A DNA stretch of 64,000 bases from JAAYAO01 sp051133435. GTDB lineage: Bacteria > Actinomycetota > Actinomycetes > Propionibacteriales > Propionibacteriaceae. Within the stretch, counting starts at the first letter, position 1. Every line of letters begins with the position of its first letter. Shown here piece after piece: positions 18,339 to 26,166 of this stretch. The notes below the pieces were generated by a model. It had not been told where the DNA came from, made no database searches, and worked only from the letters and a program-made list of their open reading frames with translations. Where the stretch lies: positions 930,001 through 994,000 of the forward strand of contig NZ_JBPGNY010000001.1 of assembly GCF_051133435.1 (NCBI RefSeq), read 5' to 3'. The position numbers were made by a program, and so were the translations under genes.

Positions 18339-19364
18339 TCAGGGCATCTCGGCCAGCAGGGCGTCCTTCTCCTCGCGCGACATCCAGGAGGCCTCGATCG
18401 AGTTCGCCGCGAGCCGGCGCAGATCGTCGGCGGTCAGGTCGATCTGTTCGGCCAACCGCTGGTAGCACTCGGCCACATAGGCGCCGAAGTAGGCCGGGTC
18501 GTCGGAGTTGATCGTCACCCGCACCCCGTCGCGCAGCAGGTCGACGATCTCGCGGGCCTTCATGTCGTCGGTGACGAAAGAGTTCGAGACCGGGCAGCAG
18601 GTCAGCGCCATCTCACGTTGTTTGGCCAACTCGACCAGCTCGGGATTCTCGACGATGTTCGTGCCGTGGTCGATGCGGTCGACCTTGATGTCGTGCAGTA
18701 CCTGACCGATGTGGTCGATGCTGCCCTCCTGGTCGATATCGCAGTGCATGGTCAGCAGGTAGCCGGCCTCCCGGGCGGCGGCGAAAACCTCGGCGAACTT
18801 GCTGGGCGGATTACCGCGCTCATCGGAGTCCAGGCCGACGCCGATGATCTTGTCGCGGTGGGGCAGCGACTGCTGCAGGGTCTCGGCGGCGCTCTCGGCC
18901 GACATGTCGCGCAGGAAGCACATGATCAACGCGGCAGACATCGGCCGGCCGTCCACCCCTTCGGTGTTGGCCTGCTCGACCGCGCGGTAATACCCCTCGA
19001 TCACCGCTTCGAAGGGCACCCCGCGGGAGGTGTGGGCCTGCGGGTCGAAGAACATCTCGGCCCGGCGCACTCCGTCGTCGGCCGCCCGGCGCAGGTAGGC
19101 CCAGGCCAGTTCGTAGAAGTCGTCGGCGGTCTGCAGCACATTCATCGCCGGGTAGTACACCGCGAGGAAGCTGGCCAGGGAGTCGAACTGGTAGGTCGCC
19201 TCCACCTCTTCGACCGTCCGCTGGCCGATGTCGATGCCATTGCGTTCGGCCAACCGCAGCTTCAGGTCGGGTTCGAGGGTGCCTTCGAGGTGCAGGTGCA
19301 GCTCGGCCTTGGGCAGCGAGCGGATGAAGTCGAGGTCTACAGGGGCAGCAGCGGTCTCGGTCAT
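18339..19364 (-). CDS. add: Adenine/adenosine deaminase family protein
   Basis: 341 aa from ATG 19364; an ATG three codons upstream (19373) is possible, and neither has a good ribosome site. Zinc ligands in HLHLEG (His23, His25), a DPQAHTSRG region, VDRIDHG, and NSDDPAYFG with the metal-binding Asp. The FFDPQAHTSRG and NSDDPAYFGAYV stretches match bacterial adenine deaminases of the Aah1/PA0148 kind more closely than classical adenosine deaminase. Odd: where most members have H-A-G-E with the catalytic Glu, this reads HCDIDQEG, so the proton-transfer Glu is displaced or replaced. It would convert adenine or adenosine to the hypoxanthine form in purine salvage. Confidence 0.82.
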   Translation of the reverse strand: MTETAAAPVDLDFIRSLPKAELHLHLEGTLEPDLKLRLAERNGIDIGQRTVEEVEATYQFDSLASFLAVYYPAMNVLQTADDFYELAWAYLRRAADDGVRRAEMFFDPQAHTSRGVPFEAVIEGYYRAVEQANTEGVDGRPMSAALIMCFLRDMSAESAAETLQQSLPHRDKIIGVGLDSDERGNPPSKFAEVFAAAREAGYLLTMHCDIDQEGSIDHIGQVLHDIKVDRIDHGTNIVENPELVELAKQREMALTCCPVSNSFVTDDMKAREIVDLLRDGVRVTINSDDPAYFGAYVAECYQRLAEQIDLTADDLRRLAANSIEASWMSREEKDALLAEMP

Positions 19365-19477
19365 GGGCACCATTGTGTCGAATCGGTTTCCGGCCGAACC
19401 GGCCAGGGTCCGTTGCCGCCATCGCACGGTGGCGCGCCGATAGGGTGAGGGCGAGCCGCAGACCACGGAGGACCCAG

Positions 19478-20332
19478 GTGAACACCACAGCCCGCGCCGA
19501 GCGCGTGGACTACATCCACAGCATCGAGGCCCGACTGCCGGGCTGGTCGGTGTCGTTGATTCCGGCCCTGTTGGTCTCGTTGTCGGCCTTCTTCCTGTTC
19601 GCCCTGGAATGGCGTCCGGTCGGTTATCTGGTGATGGCCGCCGGCATCGCCCTGTGCACCTGGCTGGACCGGGTGTTGTTGCGCGATCTGCTGCTGATCT
19701 GTGTCGGGCTGATCATCGTGTCGACGATCTCGGTGCGCGCGGACGTGAGCTGGCTGAATGTGGTGTTGATGGGCACCGTGCTGACGATGGCGGTGGCGGT
19801 GCCCTATCTGCTGTCGCGGTTCGGCTACGGCGACCATGCGGTGCGATTCCAATGGCTGTCCGGGGAGCGCTGGAACAAGCCGATGATCGCCTACCTGATC
19901 GCGGTGCCGGTGATCGGCTGGCTGATCCTGCCGACCTACTTCGTCCGCTCGGGTACCTATCTGAACTGGCCGGCCCTGGCCGACTGGACGGAGGTGGCCC
20001 GGTTCTTCGTCGGGGTGAACTTCGTCGGCAGTTGGGACGAGTTCTTCTTCATCTGCACGATCTTCGTGCTGTTGAGCCGGCACTTCTCGTTCAAGTTCGC
20101 CAACGTCCTGCAGGCGATCATCTTCGTGTCGTTCCTGTGGGAGTTGGGCTACCAGTCCTGGGGGCCGCTGCTGACCACCCCCTTCGCACTGCTGCAGGCC
20201 TATCTGTTCGTCAAGACCCGCTCGTTGCTGTTCGTGCTGTGCGTGCACCTGCTGTTCGACGTGATCGTGTTCCTGTCGATCGTCGGGGCGCGTTACCCCG
20301 AGCAGTTGCCGATCTTCGTCTTCCTGTGGTGA
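19478..20332 (+). CDS. Integral membrane protein, CPBP (CAAX-like protease) family candidate
   Basis: 284 aa from GTG 19478 with GGAGGA (19467-19472) 5 bases upstream. About eight hydrophobic segments run through most of the chain. The C-terminal half carries NFVGSWDEFFFICTIF, FVSFLWELGY and HLLFDVIVFLS, which correspond in order to the E-E-x-x-x-R, F-x-x-x-H and H-x-x-x-D/N motifs of CPBP intramembrane glutamic proteases. The first is D-E instead of E-E and has no Arg, and the second lacks His, so protease activity is doubtful. Divergent from the deaminase gene. Confidence 0.6.
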   Translation: MNTTARAERVDYIHSIEARLPGWSVSLIPALLVSLSAFFLFALEWRPVGYLVMAAGIALCTWLDRVLLRDLLLICVGLIIVSTISVRADVSWLNVVLMGTVLTMAVAVPYLLSRFGYGDHAVRFQWLSGERWNKPMIAYLIAVPVIGWLILPTYFVRSGTYLNWPALADWTEVARFFVGVNFVGSWDEFFFICTIFVLLSRHFSFKFANVLQAIIFVSFLWELGYQSWGPLLTTPFALLQAYLFVKTRSLLFVLCVHLLFDVIVFLSIVGARYPEQLPIFVFLW

Positions 20333-20347
20333 GCGCCGGTTGAGGCG

Positions 20348-22867
20348 TCAGGCCAACTGCCGGTCGGTGACCAGGTTGCGCTCGGCCAACTCGGCCAACT
20401 CGTCGGCCGAATAGCCCAGCAGGGTGCGGTACACGTAGTCGTTGTCCTCACCGAACCCGCAGGTCACCCGGCCGAAGGCCAGGTCGAAGCCGTCCACCCG
20501 CCACTGGTGGCCCGGATAACGATGCGTGCCGACATGGGGATGGTGCTTCTCGACGAAGAAACCGCGGGCCGCCAGATGCTCGTCGTCCAACAGGCGGGTC
20601 TCGCTCATCACTTCCCCGGCGGCCACCCCGATGCTCTGCAGGGCCTCGACCACCTCGGCGGCGGTGTGGCCCCGTGACCACCCGGCCAGCCGTTCGACCA
20701 AACTCTCGTGGCCGATCCGGTGCTGCTGGACCTCCGGCCCGAGCACCCGCAGTTCGTCGTCGCCGAGCAGGTCGGCCAGCCGGTGCCAGGCTTGGTCACC
20801 GACCACGGTGCAGGCAACCCAGACATCGTCCTCGGCGGTGGGCAGGACGTCCTGGAAGCTGTGCGGGTCGCGGTTGCCCAGAATCTCGGGATCGCGGTGG
20901 TTGAGCTGGCTGTCGAGGAAGAACTCGCCCAACTCGGCCATCACATTCTCGGCCTGGGCGAACTCGATCACCTGCCCGCGCCCGGTGCGCCGCCGGTGCC
21001 GCAGCGCGGCGAGCACCGCGAAGGTGACACCGGCCGGGGCGGCCTCGTCCATGTGGTAGTTCTCACCGGCCGAGCCGGCGTCGTCGCCGGCATAGCCGTC
21101 CATCGCCGCGATGCCGACCAGGGAGTTGAAGTTCGGGCCGTAGCCCAGGTAGGTGCTCATCGACCCCGAGGCGCCCATCGGTGGCATTCGGGCGATGATC
21201 AGCCGCGGATTGACCCGCAACAGTTCGTCATTGCCGATGCCGAGTTTCTCCAGCACCCCGTTGGAGTTGTTCTCCACCAGCACATCGCTGATCTCGATCA
21301 GCTTCAGGAAAGCCTCCCGGCCCTCGGGGGTTTCCAGGTTCATGCAGGCCGAGAGTTTGTTGCGGGCGTGCCAGTTGAACAGGGCGGTGCGGTCGTAGGC
21401 CCGGTCGCCGGGATCCTTGTCGGGGTAGGTGCCGCCGTGATAACCGGTGGCCGCGATCGATTCCTTCGAGGTGGCCGCCGACACCTGCCGCGGGGTGCGG
21501 TTGTTGCCCTCGGCGCGAATCACCTCCGCGCCCAGGTCGCCGAGCAGGGTGGTGCCGCCGGGCCCCGACCAGACCACGGTGAGGTCGACGACCCGGACGC
21601 CGTCCAGCGGCCCGACCTCCGAAGGCAGGTCCTGGCTCGGGGTATCGGAGGCTGCGTTCGTCTCGTCGCGGGGCTTCCAGCCCTCGGAGCGGATCCGGGC
21701 GCCGTCCTGATCCAGCAGTGGGGCGGGTCGGCGCAGGGTGAAGCCGCCCTCCATCTGCCAGGGGGTGGCGGCGTATTCGAGGACACCGACCTCGGGATGG
21801 TCGAGTTCGGTGAAGGCGCCGCGGTCGCGGAAATGCGGGTGGGCGAGTACTTCGGAGACGGTCAGGTAGGCGGTGACCGGAATCCGGGCGCCCTCGCAGA
21901 TCTCCATCACCTCGATCTTGGGCCGGGCGCCGATCCATGCGACGACCTTGGCCATGAAGTCCTCGCGGTCCTGCCCGGCGACGGTGCGCATGTTCAGGTA
22001 GCGCTCCCGGAAGGCAATGTCCTCGCCGGTGTTGTCGGCGGTCATCACCTCGACGAAGCGGTTCCAGAAGGCCTGGTTGGTGACGTACACCATCACGAAA
22101 CCGTCGGTGGTGCGGAACGGCCCGGTGAAGGTGGCGCCATGGCGATGCGGGCTGCGCACACCGCGCGGGGCCACCATGCCCGAGTAGGCCGCCGAGACCA
22201 GATAGGACGCGCGCCGGTCGGCCCCGGCGAGCAGAACCTCCTGCCCGGAGATGTCGATCACCGCGCCGGTGCCGGCACGTTCGGTACGCAGCACCGCGGC
22301 GAGGGTGGCCGCGCCGGCGGAGCGTCCGATCGTGTAGTGCTCCAACAACCCGGGCTTGCGAAGCGGTGGACGGTCGGCCGCACCGGTGGCGTTCATCGGG
22401 CCGCCGGCCGCCTGCAGGGTGATGCCGGACGCGACCCGGTCGCGATGCGGGCCGGTCTGGCCGAAGGGGCTGATCCGGGTGATCACCAGGGACGGGTTGA
22501 TCTCGCGCAACACCTCGGGGCCGAGGCCGAGAGCCTCCAGATGCCCGGGGCGGAAGGATTCGACCAGGGCATCGGCTCCGCGCACCAGGTCGAGCAGTAC
22601 CTGCCGGTCGGCCTCGTCGGTCAGGTCCAGGGCGATCGACTGCTTGTTGGTGTTCAGGTGCAGGAACAGTGCGCTGCGTTCCGGATGCGGACGGTCTTCG
22701 GGGAAGGGGCCCCAGTGCCGGGTCAGTGATCCTTCCCCGGGCTTTTCGACCTTGATCACCTCGGCGCCCAGATCGGCGAAAAGCTTGGTGGCGTACTCGC
22801 CCGCGGCCCAGCGGCTCAGGTCGATGATCCGCAGGCCACTGAGCACCTGGTCGGTTGCCCGGTTCAC
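20348..22867 (-). CDS. Fused tandem CaiB/BaiF family III CoA-transferase
   Basis: 839 aa from GTG 22867. The frame is open further upstream, but that is a shadow of the acyl-CoA dehydrogenase. Two complete CaiB domains follow each other: domain 1 (about 1-390) opens with GLRIIDLSRWAAGEYATKLFA and LGAEVIKVEKP; domain 2 (about 420-839) opens with GVRVVDLTVVWSGPGGTTLL and LGAEVIRAEG. Usual members are single 380-440 aa chains that form interlocked dimers. At the position of the catalytic Asp both halves have Glu (SGQEVLL and QAENVM), by my eye alignment. It would move CoA onto a carboxylic acid. It overlaps the acyl-CoA dehydrogenase gene by 4 bases. Confidence 0.9.
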   Translation of the reverse strand: MNRATDQVLSGLRIIDLSRWAAGEYATKLFADLGAEVIKVEKPGEGSLTRHWGPFPEDRPHPERSALFLHLNTNKQSIALDLTDEADRQVLLDLVRGADALVESFRPGHLEALGLGPEVLREINPSLVITRISPFGQTGPHRDRVASGITLQAAGGPMNATGAADRPPLRKPGLLEHYTIGRSAGAATLAAVLRTERAGTGAVIDISGQEVLLAGADRRASYLVSAAYSGMVAPRGVRSPHRHGATFTGPFRTTDGFVMVYVTNQAFWNRFVEVMTADNTGEDIAFRERYLNMRTVAGQDREDFMAKVVAWIGARPKIEVMEICEGARIPVTAYLTVSEVLAHPHFRDRGAFTELDHPEVGVLEYAATPWQMEGGFTLRRPAPLLDQDGARIRSEGWKPRDETNAASDTPSQDLPSEVGPLDGVRVVDLTVVWSGPGGTTLLGDLGAEVIRAEGNNRTPRQVSAATSKESIAATGYHGGTYPDKDPGDRAYDRTALFNWHARNKLSACMNLETPEGREAFLKLIEISDVLVENNSNGVLEKLGIGNDELLRVNPRLIIARMPPMGASGSMSTYLGYGPNFNSLVGIAAMDGYAGDDAGSAGENYHMDEAAPAGVTFAVLAALRHRRRTGRGQVIEFAQAENVMAELGEFFLDSQLNHRDPEILGNRDPHSFQDVLPTAEDDVWVACTVVGDQAWHRLADLLGDDELRVLGPEVQQHRIGHESLVERLAGWSRGHTAAEVVEALQSIGVAAGEVMSETRLLDDEHLAARGFFVEKHHPHVGTHRYPGHQWRVDGFDLAFGRVTCGFGEDNDYVYRTLLGYSADELAELAERNLVTDRQLA

Positions 22868-23967
22868 AGACCGACCTCCTCGGCGAGCCAGGTGGCGGCC
22901 ACATCGGCGTCCCCGCCGCGGGCCCGCAGCACCACCGCCCGTTCCGACCACAGGTGCAGATCGGATTCGCGGACGTAGCCCATGCCACCGTGCAGTTGGT
23001 GGGCGGTGAGGGTGACGAAGGGGTAGGCGTCGGAGCTCTTCATCGTGGCGGTGGCGACCTCGTGGCCGGCCTGTTCCCCGCGTCCCACCCAGAAGGTGGC
23101 CCGGGCCGCGGCCAGCCGGGCGGCGGCGGTGGCGATGTGCATATCGGCGATGTGGTGCTGTACCGCCTGGAAGGTGCCGATCGCCCGTCCGAATTGCTCG
23201 CGTTCGCCCACATAGGCGACGGTGCGTTCGATCACCGCTTGGCAACCGCCGGCGATCTCGCGGGCCTGCAGGGCCAGGGCGGCATGAGCCACCCAGCGCA
23301 CCCGCTCGATGTCGGCATGGGCCCACACCTGGGCCTCGCTCACCGGAATCCGGTCGAACCGCACCGTGCTGGTCGACCCACCCATCGCCTCGTGGGAGGT
23401 GATCTGAGCTTCCGACAGCGGCAGGGCGGTGATCAGGGTGCGGGCCGGGTCGGTGTCGGTGTCGGTGTGACCGGCCACCAGCACCAGTTCGGCCTGGGTC
23501 GCGGCCGGCACATGGTGCAGTTCCCCGCTGAGCACCCAGCCGCCGTCCGGGGTCGGTTCGGCCCTCAGGTGGGCCGGACGGTGGGCGTCGCCGGGTTGCC
23601 ACAGCGCGTAGGTGGCGGCCAGTTCTCCCTCGGCCAGGGCGTCCAGGAGGTCGTCGGGGCCGACCAGGTGTTGGGCGGCGAGCCCGAACACGACCGTGCT
23701 GAGCACGATGTCGGGGCACAGGGCACGGCCGGCTTCCTCGGCGAGCAGGCCGAGGGCATCCAGGGAGCTGCCGATGCCGTCCAGGGGTTGGTCGTCGGCG
23801 GCCAGTTCGAAGACTCCGACCTTGTGCAGTTCGCGCCACAGCGCTTCGGGCCTGGGGGCGTCGGCGCTGCGTTGCTCGCGCACCAACTCCGGTGGGCAGT
23901 GGGTGGTGAAGAGGCTGCGCAGCACACCGCGCAGGTCACGTTCCTCGGTGCTTTCGACCAGTTTCAT
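22864..23967 (-). CDS. Acyl-CoA dehydrogenase, small/partner subunit
   Basis: 367 aa. ACAD fold with a short, diverged N-terminal helical domain and a better-kept C-terminal bundle: ALQAREIAGGCQAVIERTVAYVGEREQFGRAIGTFQAVQHHIA is the FAD/dimer helix (only the core REQFGRAIGTFQ is needed to recognise it), followed by LHGGMGYVRESDLHLW. Proteins of this kind pair with a longer ACAD encoded alongside to form alpha2beta2 enzymes such as FadE26-FadE27 and FadE28-FadE29 in steroid degradation. It is flanked by 4-base overlaps on both sides with the other ACAD and the CoA-transferase. Confidence 0.88.
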   Translation of the reverse strand: MKLVESTEERDLRGVLRSLFTTHCPPELVREQRSADAPRPEALWRELHKVGVFELAADDQPLDGIGSSLDALGLLAEEAGRALCPDIVLSTVVFGLAAQHLVGPDDLLDALAEGELAATYALWQPGDAHRPAHLRAEPTPDGGWVLSGELHHVPAATQAELVLVAGHTDTDTDPARTLITALPLSEAQITSHEAMGGSTSTVRFDRIPVSEAQVWAHADIERVRWVAHAALALQAREIAGGCQAVIERTVAYVGEREQFGRAIGTFQAVQHHIADMHIATAAARLAAARATFWVGRGEQAGHEVATATMKSSDAYPFVTLTAHQLHGGMGYVRESDLHLWSERAVVLRARGGDADVAATWLAEEVGL

Positions 23968-25142
23968 CGTCCGCTCCTGGCCAGTCCGTGGCCGCGTTGG
24001 GCGATCACATCACGCAGTACTTCGTTGGTGCCGGCGCCGAAGCGCAGCAGTGGGGAGATGCGGTAGAGCCGCTCGAACCGGGCCTGGGGTGGGGCCTGCT
24101 CGCCGCGACCGGACAGCAGCCCGTCGGAGCCGAGTACCTGCATCGCCACATCGGCGATGCGTTGGCGCAGTTCGGAGGTGAAGATCTTCTCCGCGCTCAC
24201 CTCGACGCTGGGGATGATGCCGTCATCCAGCAGGGAGGCGGCCTCGTAACCCATCACCCGGGCGACTTCGACGTCGGCCTCGAGTTCCATCAGCTTGCGG
24301 CGCAGTACCGGGTCGTCGGTCGGCACCCGTCCGTCGGTGCGGGGCTGCCGGGCCAGGGCGAGCAGGTCGTCCACCGCCCGGCGCAGGTCACCGGCATTGG
24401 TGAGGGCGCCGCGCTCGAGATCGAGGGCTCCGGTGATGTACTGCCAGCCCTTGTTCTCCTCACCGATCAGGTTGGTCACCGGCACCCGCACCTGATCGAA
24501 GAAGGCGGCGTTGGTGCGGTAATCCGACCAGGCCCAGATCGGACGGATCTCCACCCCCGGCGCGTCGATCGGCACGATGATCACCGAGATGCCCTTGTGT
24601 TTCGGGGCCTCGGGATCGGTGCGGACGCACAACCATTCATGGGTGGAACGCTGCGCTCCGCTGTTCCAGATCTTCTGCCCGGTGATCACCCACTCGTCCC
24701 CGTCGCGCACCGCCTTGGTGCGCAGTGAGGCCAGGTCGGTGCCGGCATCGGGTTCGGAGTAGCCGACCGCACAGATCATCTCGCCGCGGGCGATCGGCGG
24801 CAGGAACTCGGCCTTGTTCTGTTCGGTGCCGTGGCGCATGATCATCGGCGCCACCGAGGTGACGGTCAGGTCGGGGCCGGGCACACCCCAGTACTCGAAC
24901 TCGCTGACCAGCAGGTGCTGATGGATCGGACTCAGCCCGAGGCCGCCGTATTCGACCGGCCAGTTCAGTCCGAACCAGCCCAGTTCGCCGACCTTGCGGC
25001 GGAAGGCGGCGAGTTCACCGTCGGGGTACTCCAGATCGTGTTCGGCCAACTCGGCGCGCAAGGCATCGGTGACGTTCTCGGCCAGAAATGTTCGAACCTC
25101 GGCCAACCATTCACGTTGATCGGGGTTCAGGTCGAAATCCAT
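23964..25142 (-). CDS. Acyl-CoA dehydrogenase, large subunit
   Basis: 392 aa from ATG 25142, with GAGGAG upstream; the longer open frame beyond has no homology. Full ACAD order: N-terminal helices (FGLNWPVEYGGLGLSPIHQHLL), the FAD-stacking YSEPDAGTDLASLRT, WVITGQKIWNSGAQ beta domain, and the C-terminal bundle ending in RFGAGTNEVLRDVIAQRGHG. This resembles the FadE26/FadE29-type chains acting on bulky or ring-bearing acyl-CoAs, which are obligate heterotetramers with a neighbour. It heads a tightly overlapping three-gene operon: this gene, the partner ACAD, the double CoA-transferase. Confidence 0.92.
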   Translation of the reverse strand: MDFDLNPDQREWLAEVRTFLAENVTDALRAELAEHDLEYPDGELAAFRRKVGELGWFGLNWPVEYGGLGLSPIHQHLLVSEFEYWGVPGPDLTVTSVAPMIMRHGTEQNKAEFLPPIARGEMICAVGYSEPDAGTDLASLRTKAVRDGDEWVITGQKIWNSGAQRSTHEWLCVRTDPEAPKHKGISVIIVPIDAPGVEIRPIWAWSDYRTNAAFFDQVRVPVTNLIGEENKGWQYITGALDLERGALTNAGDLRRAVDDLLALARQPRTDGRVPTDDPVLRRKLMELEADVEVARVMGYEAASLLDDGIIPSVEVSAEKIFTSELRQRIADVAMQVLGSDGLLSGRGEQAPPQARFERLYRISPLLRFGAGTNEVLRDVIAQRGHGLARSGR

Positions 25143-25262
25143 CCGGGCTCCTCGGTCGGCATCCCGGCCGAACCTAAGAAGCCACCCGGCCGGTGTCAAC
25201 GATGCCTGCCGCCCAACGGAACCACTCGGCGGCACAGTTCGAAAGCCCCACCGGGATCGCAT

Positions 25263-25268
25263 TAGGCT
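25263..25268 (+). promoter_or_regulatory. TAGGCT -10 box giving a predicted leaderless start for the DUF202 pair
   Basis: TAGGCT ends 7 bases before the ATG at 25276, and no ribosome site is visible upstream of that ATG. Transcription starting 7-8 bases after the -10 box would begin at the start codon itself, so a leaderless mRNA is likely. The same layout is seen at mutA. Confidence 0.5.
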
Positions 25269-25275
25269 GCCCGAC

Positions 25276-25638
25276 ATGGCACGTCGGCGCTTTCCGAAGT
25301 CGGTGTATGACACCGGTACCGAACCCGACCCCAGGTTCACCCTGGCCAATGAGCGCACCTATCTGGCCTGGATCCGCACCTCCCTGGCGCTGCTGGCCGC
25401 CGGGATCGCCCTGGAGGTGTTGGGCCTGGGGCTGCACGAGGGCTTCCGGATTCTTGCCTCGGTGATTCTGTTGCTGACCGGTTCGGCGGCCGCACCGATG
25501 GCCTGGTTCAACTGGGCGCGCTTCGAACGGGCCCTGCGGCAGAACACTCCCCTGCCCCATTCCCCGCTCGCACTGCCGGTGGGCATCGTGGTCGGCATCA
25601 CCGGGGTGATCGTCCTGCTGGGGTTCATCTTCCGATGA
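25276..25638 (+). CDS. DUF202 (YidH-like) membrane protein
   Basis: 120 aa with three hydrophobic segments (about 38-58, 64-84, 98-118) after a short charged N-terminus. TLANERTYLAWIRTSLALLAAG is the family hallmark, of which NERTYLAWIRT is the most conserved part. Function of the family is not established; paired copies are common. It overlaps the next gene, a second DUF202 protein, by 4 bases. Confidence 0.85.
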   Translation: MARRRFPKSVYDTGTEPDPRFTLANERTYLAWIRTSLALLAAGIALEVLGLGLHEGFRILASVILLLTGSAAAPMAWFNWARFERALRQNTPLPHSPLALPVGIVVGITGVIVLLGFIFR

Positions 25639-25988
25639 TGAACACACCCTTCGATCCGGGCCTGCAGCCCGAGCGGACGATGCTCGCCTGGTCGCGCACC
25701 GTGCTGGCGCTCGCGGTCGGATCGCTGGTCTACGCCCGGATCGCGGTGGTGACCATCGGGCTGTGGGCCTGGGCGCTGGCCGGAGCCGGCCTGGCCGTCG
25801 CGGTCGTCGTGGCCGTGGAATCGCGCAAACGCTACGGGTACACCCATCGCAGCCTCTCCATGGGTCGGGTGAAGCTCGCCGATGGCCTGTTACCGGCCTT
25901 TCTGGCCGCGGCGGTGTTCCTGGCCGGGGTCGTGATCCTGGTGCTGACCCTGGTCGGCCCCAACGCCACCTTCGACCAGCTCCGCTAG
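25635..25988 (+). CDS. DUF202 family membrane protein (second of a pair)
   Basis: 117 aa, three hydrophobic segments (about 22-40, 44-62, 84-106). The N-terminal QPERTMLAWSRTVLALAVG repeats the hallmark of the first protein (ERTxLAWxRT) in a shorter form. Together with the preceding gene it probably forms a hetero-oligomeric membrane protein. No function is known. Translational coupling through the 4-base overlap is expected. Confidence 0.85.
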   Translation: MMNTPFDPGLQPERTMLAWSRTVLALAVGSLVYARIAVVTIGLWAWALAGAGLAVAVVVAVESRKRYGYTHRSLSMGRVKLADGLLPAFLAAAVFLAGVVILVLTLVGPNATFDQLR

Positions 25989-26006
25989 TCGTACTGCGGG
26001 CCCCGT

Positions 26007-26088
26007 GGATACAAACGCACCCGATCTGACCCGATAGCGCCCGAAAGCGTCGACTGAGGGCGTTTCGGGTGCGTTTTCAGCCATCCAC
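26007..26088. repeat. Palindromic intergenic element, copy A
   Basis: A perfect 12-bp inverted repeat AAACGCACCCGA (26013-26024) and TCGGGTGCGTTT (26065-26076), with an inner stem CGCCC (26038-26042)/GGGCG (26058-26062), ending in a T-run. It lies 18 bases after the DUF202 pair and could end that transcript. A related copy occurs at 28533-28620 on the other side of the P450-kinase genes, with the same order GGATAyAAACGCACCC...CCGATAGC...TGCGTTTTCA. Confidence 0.65.
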
Positions 26089-26166
26089 CCATGACGGGAC
26101 CGGCTCTGTCGAAAACCTTTCCTGCTCCTTACAGTGGCCCACACCCACTGGTTCGAGGAGGATCCC

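Noticed and set aside
22868..23839. N-terminal extension of the double CoA-transferase frame
   Set aside because: Overlaps the acyl-CoA dehydrogenase in another frame and has no fold-like composition; GTG 22867 is the natural start.
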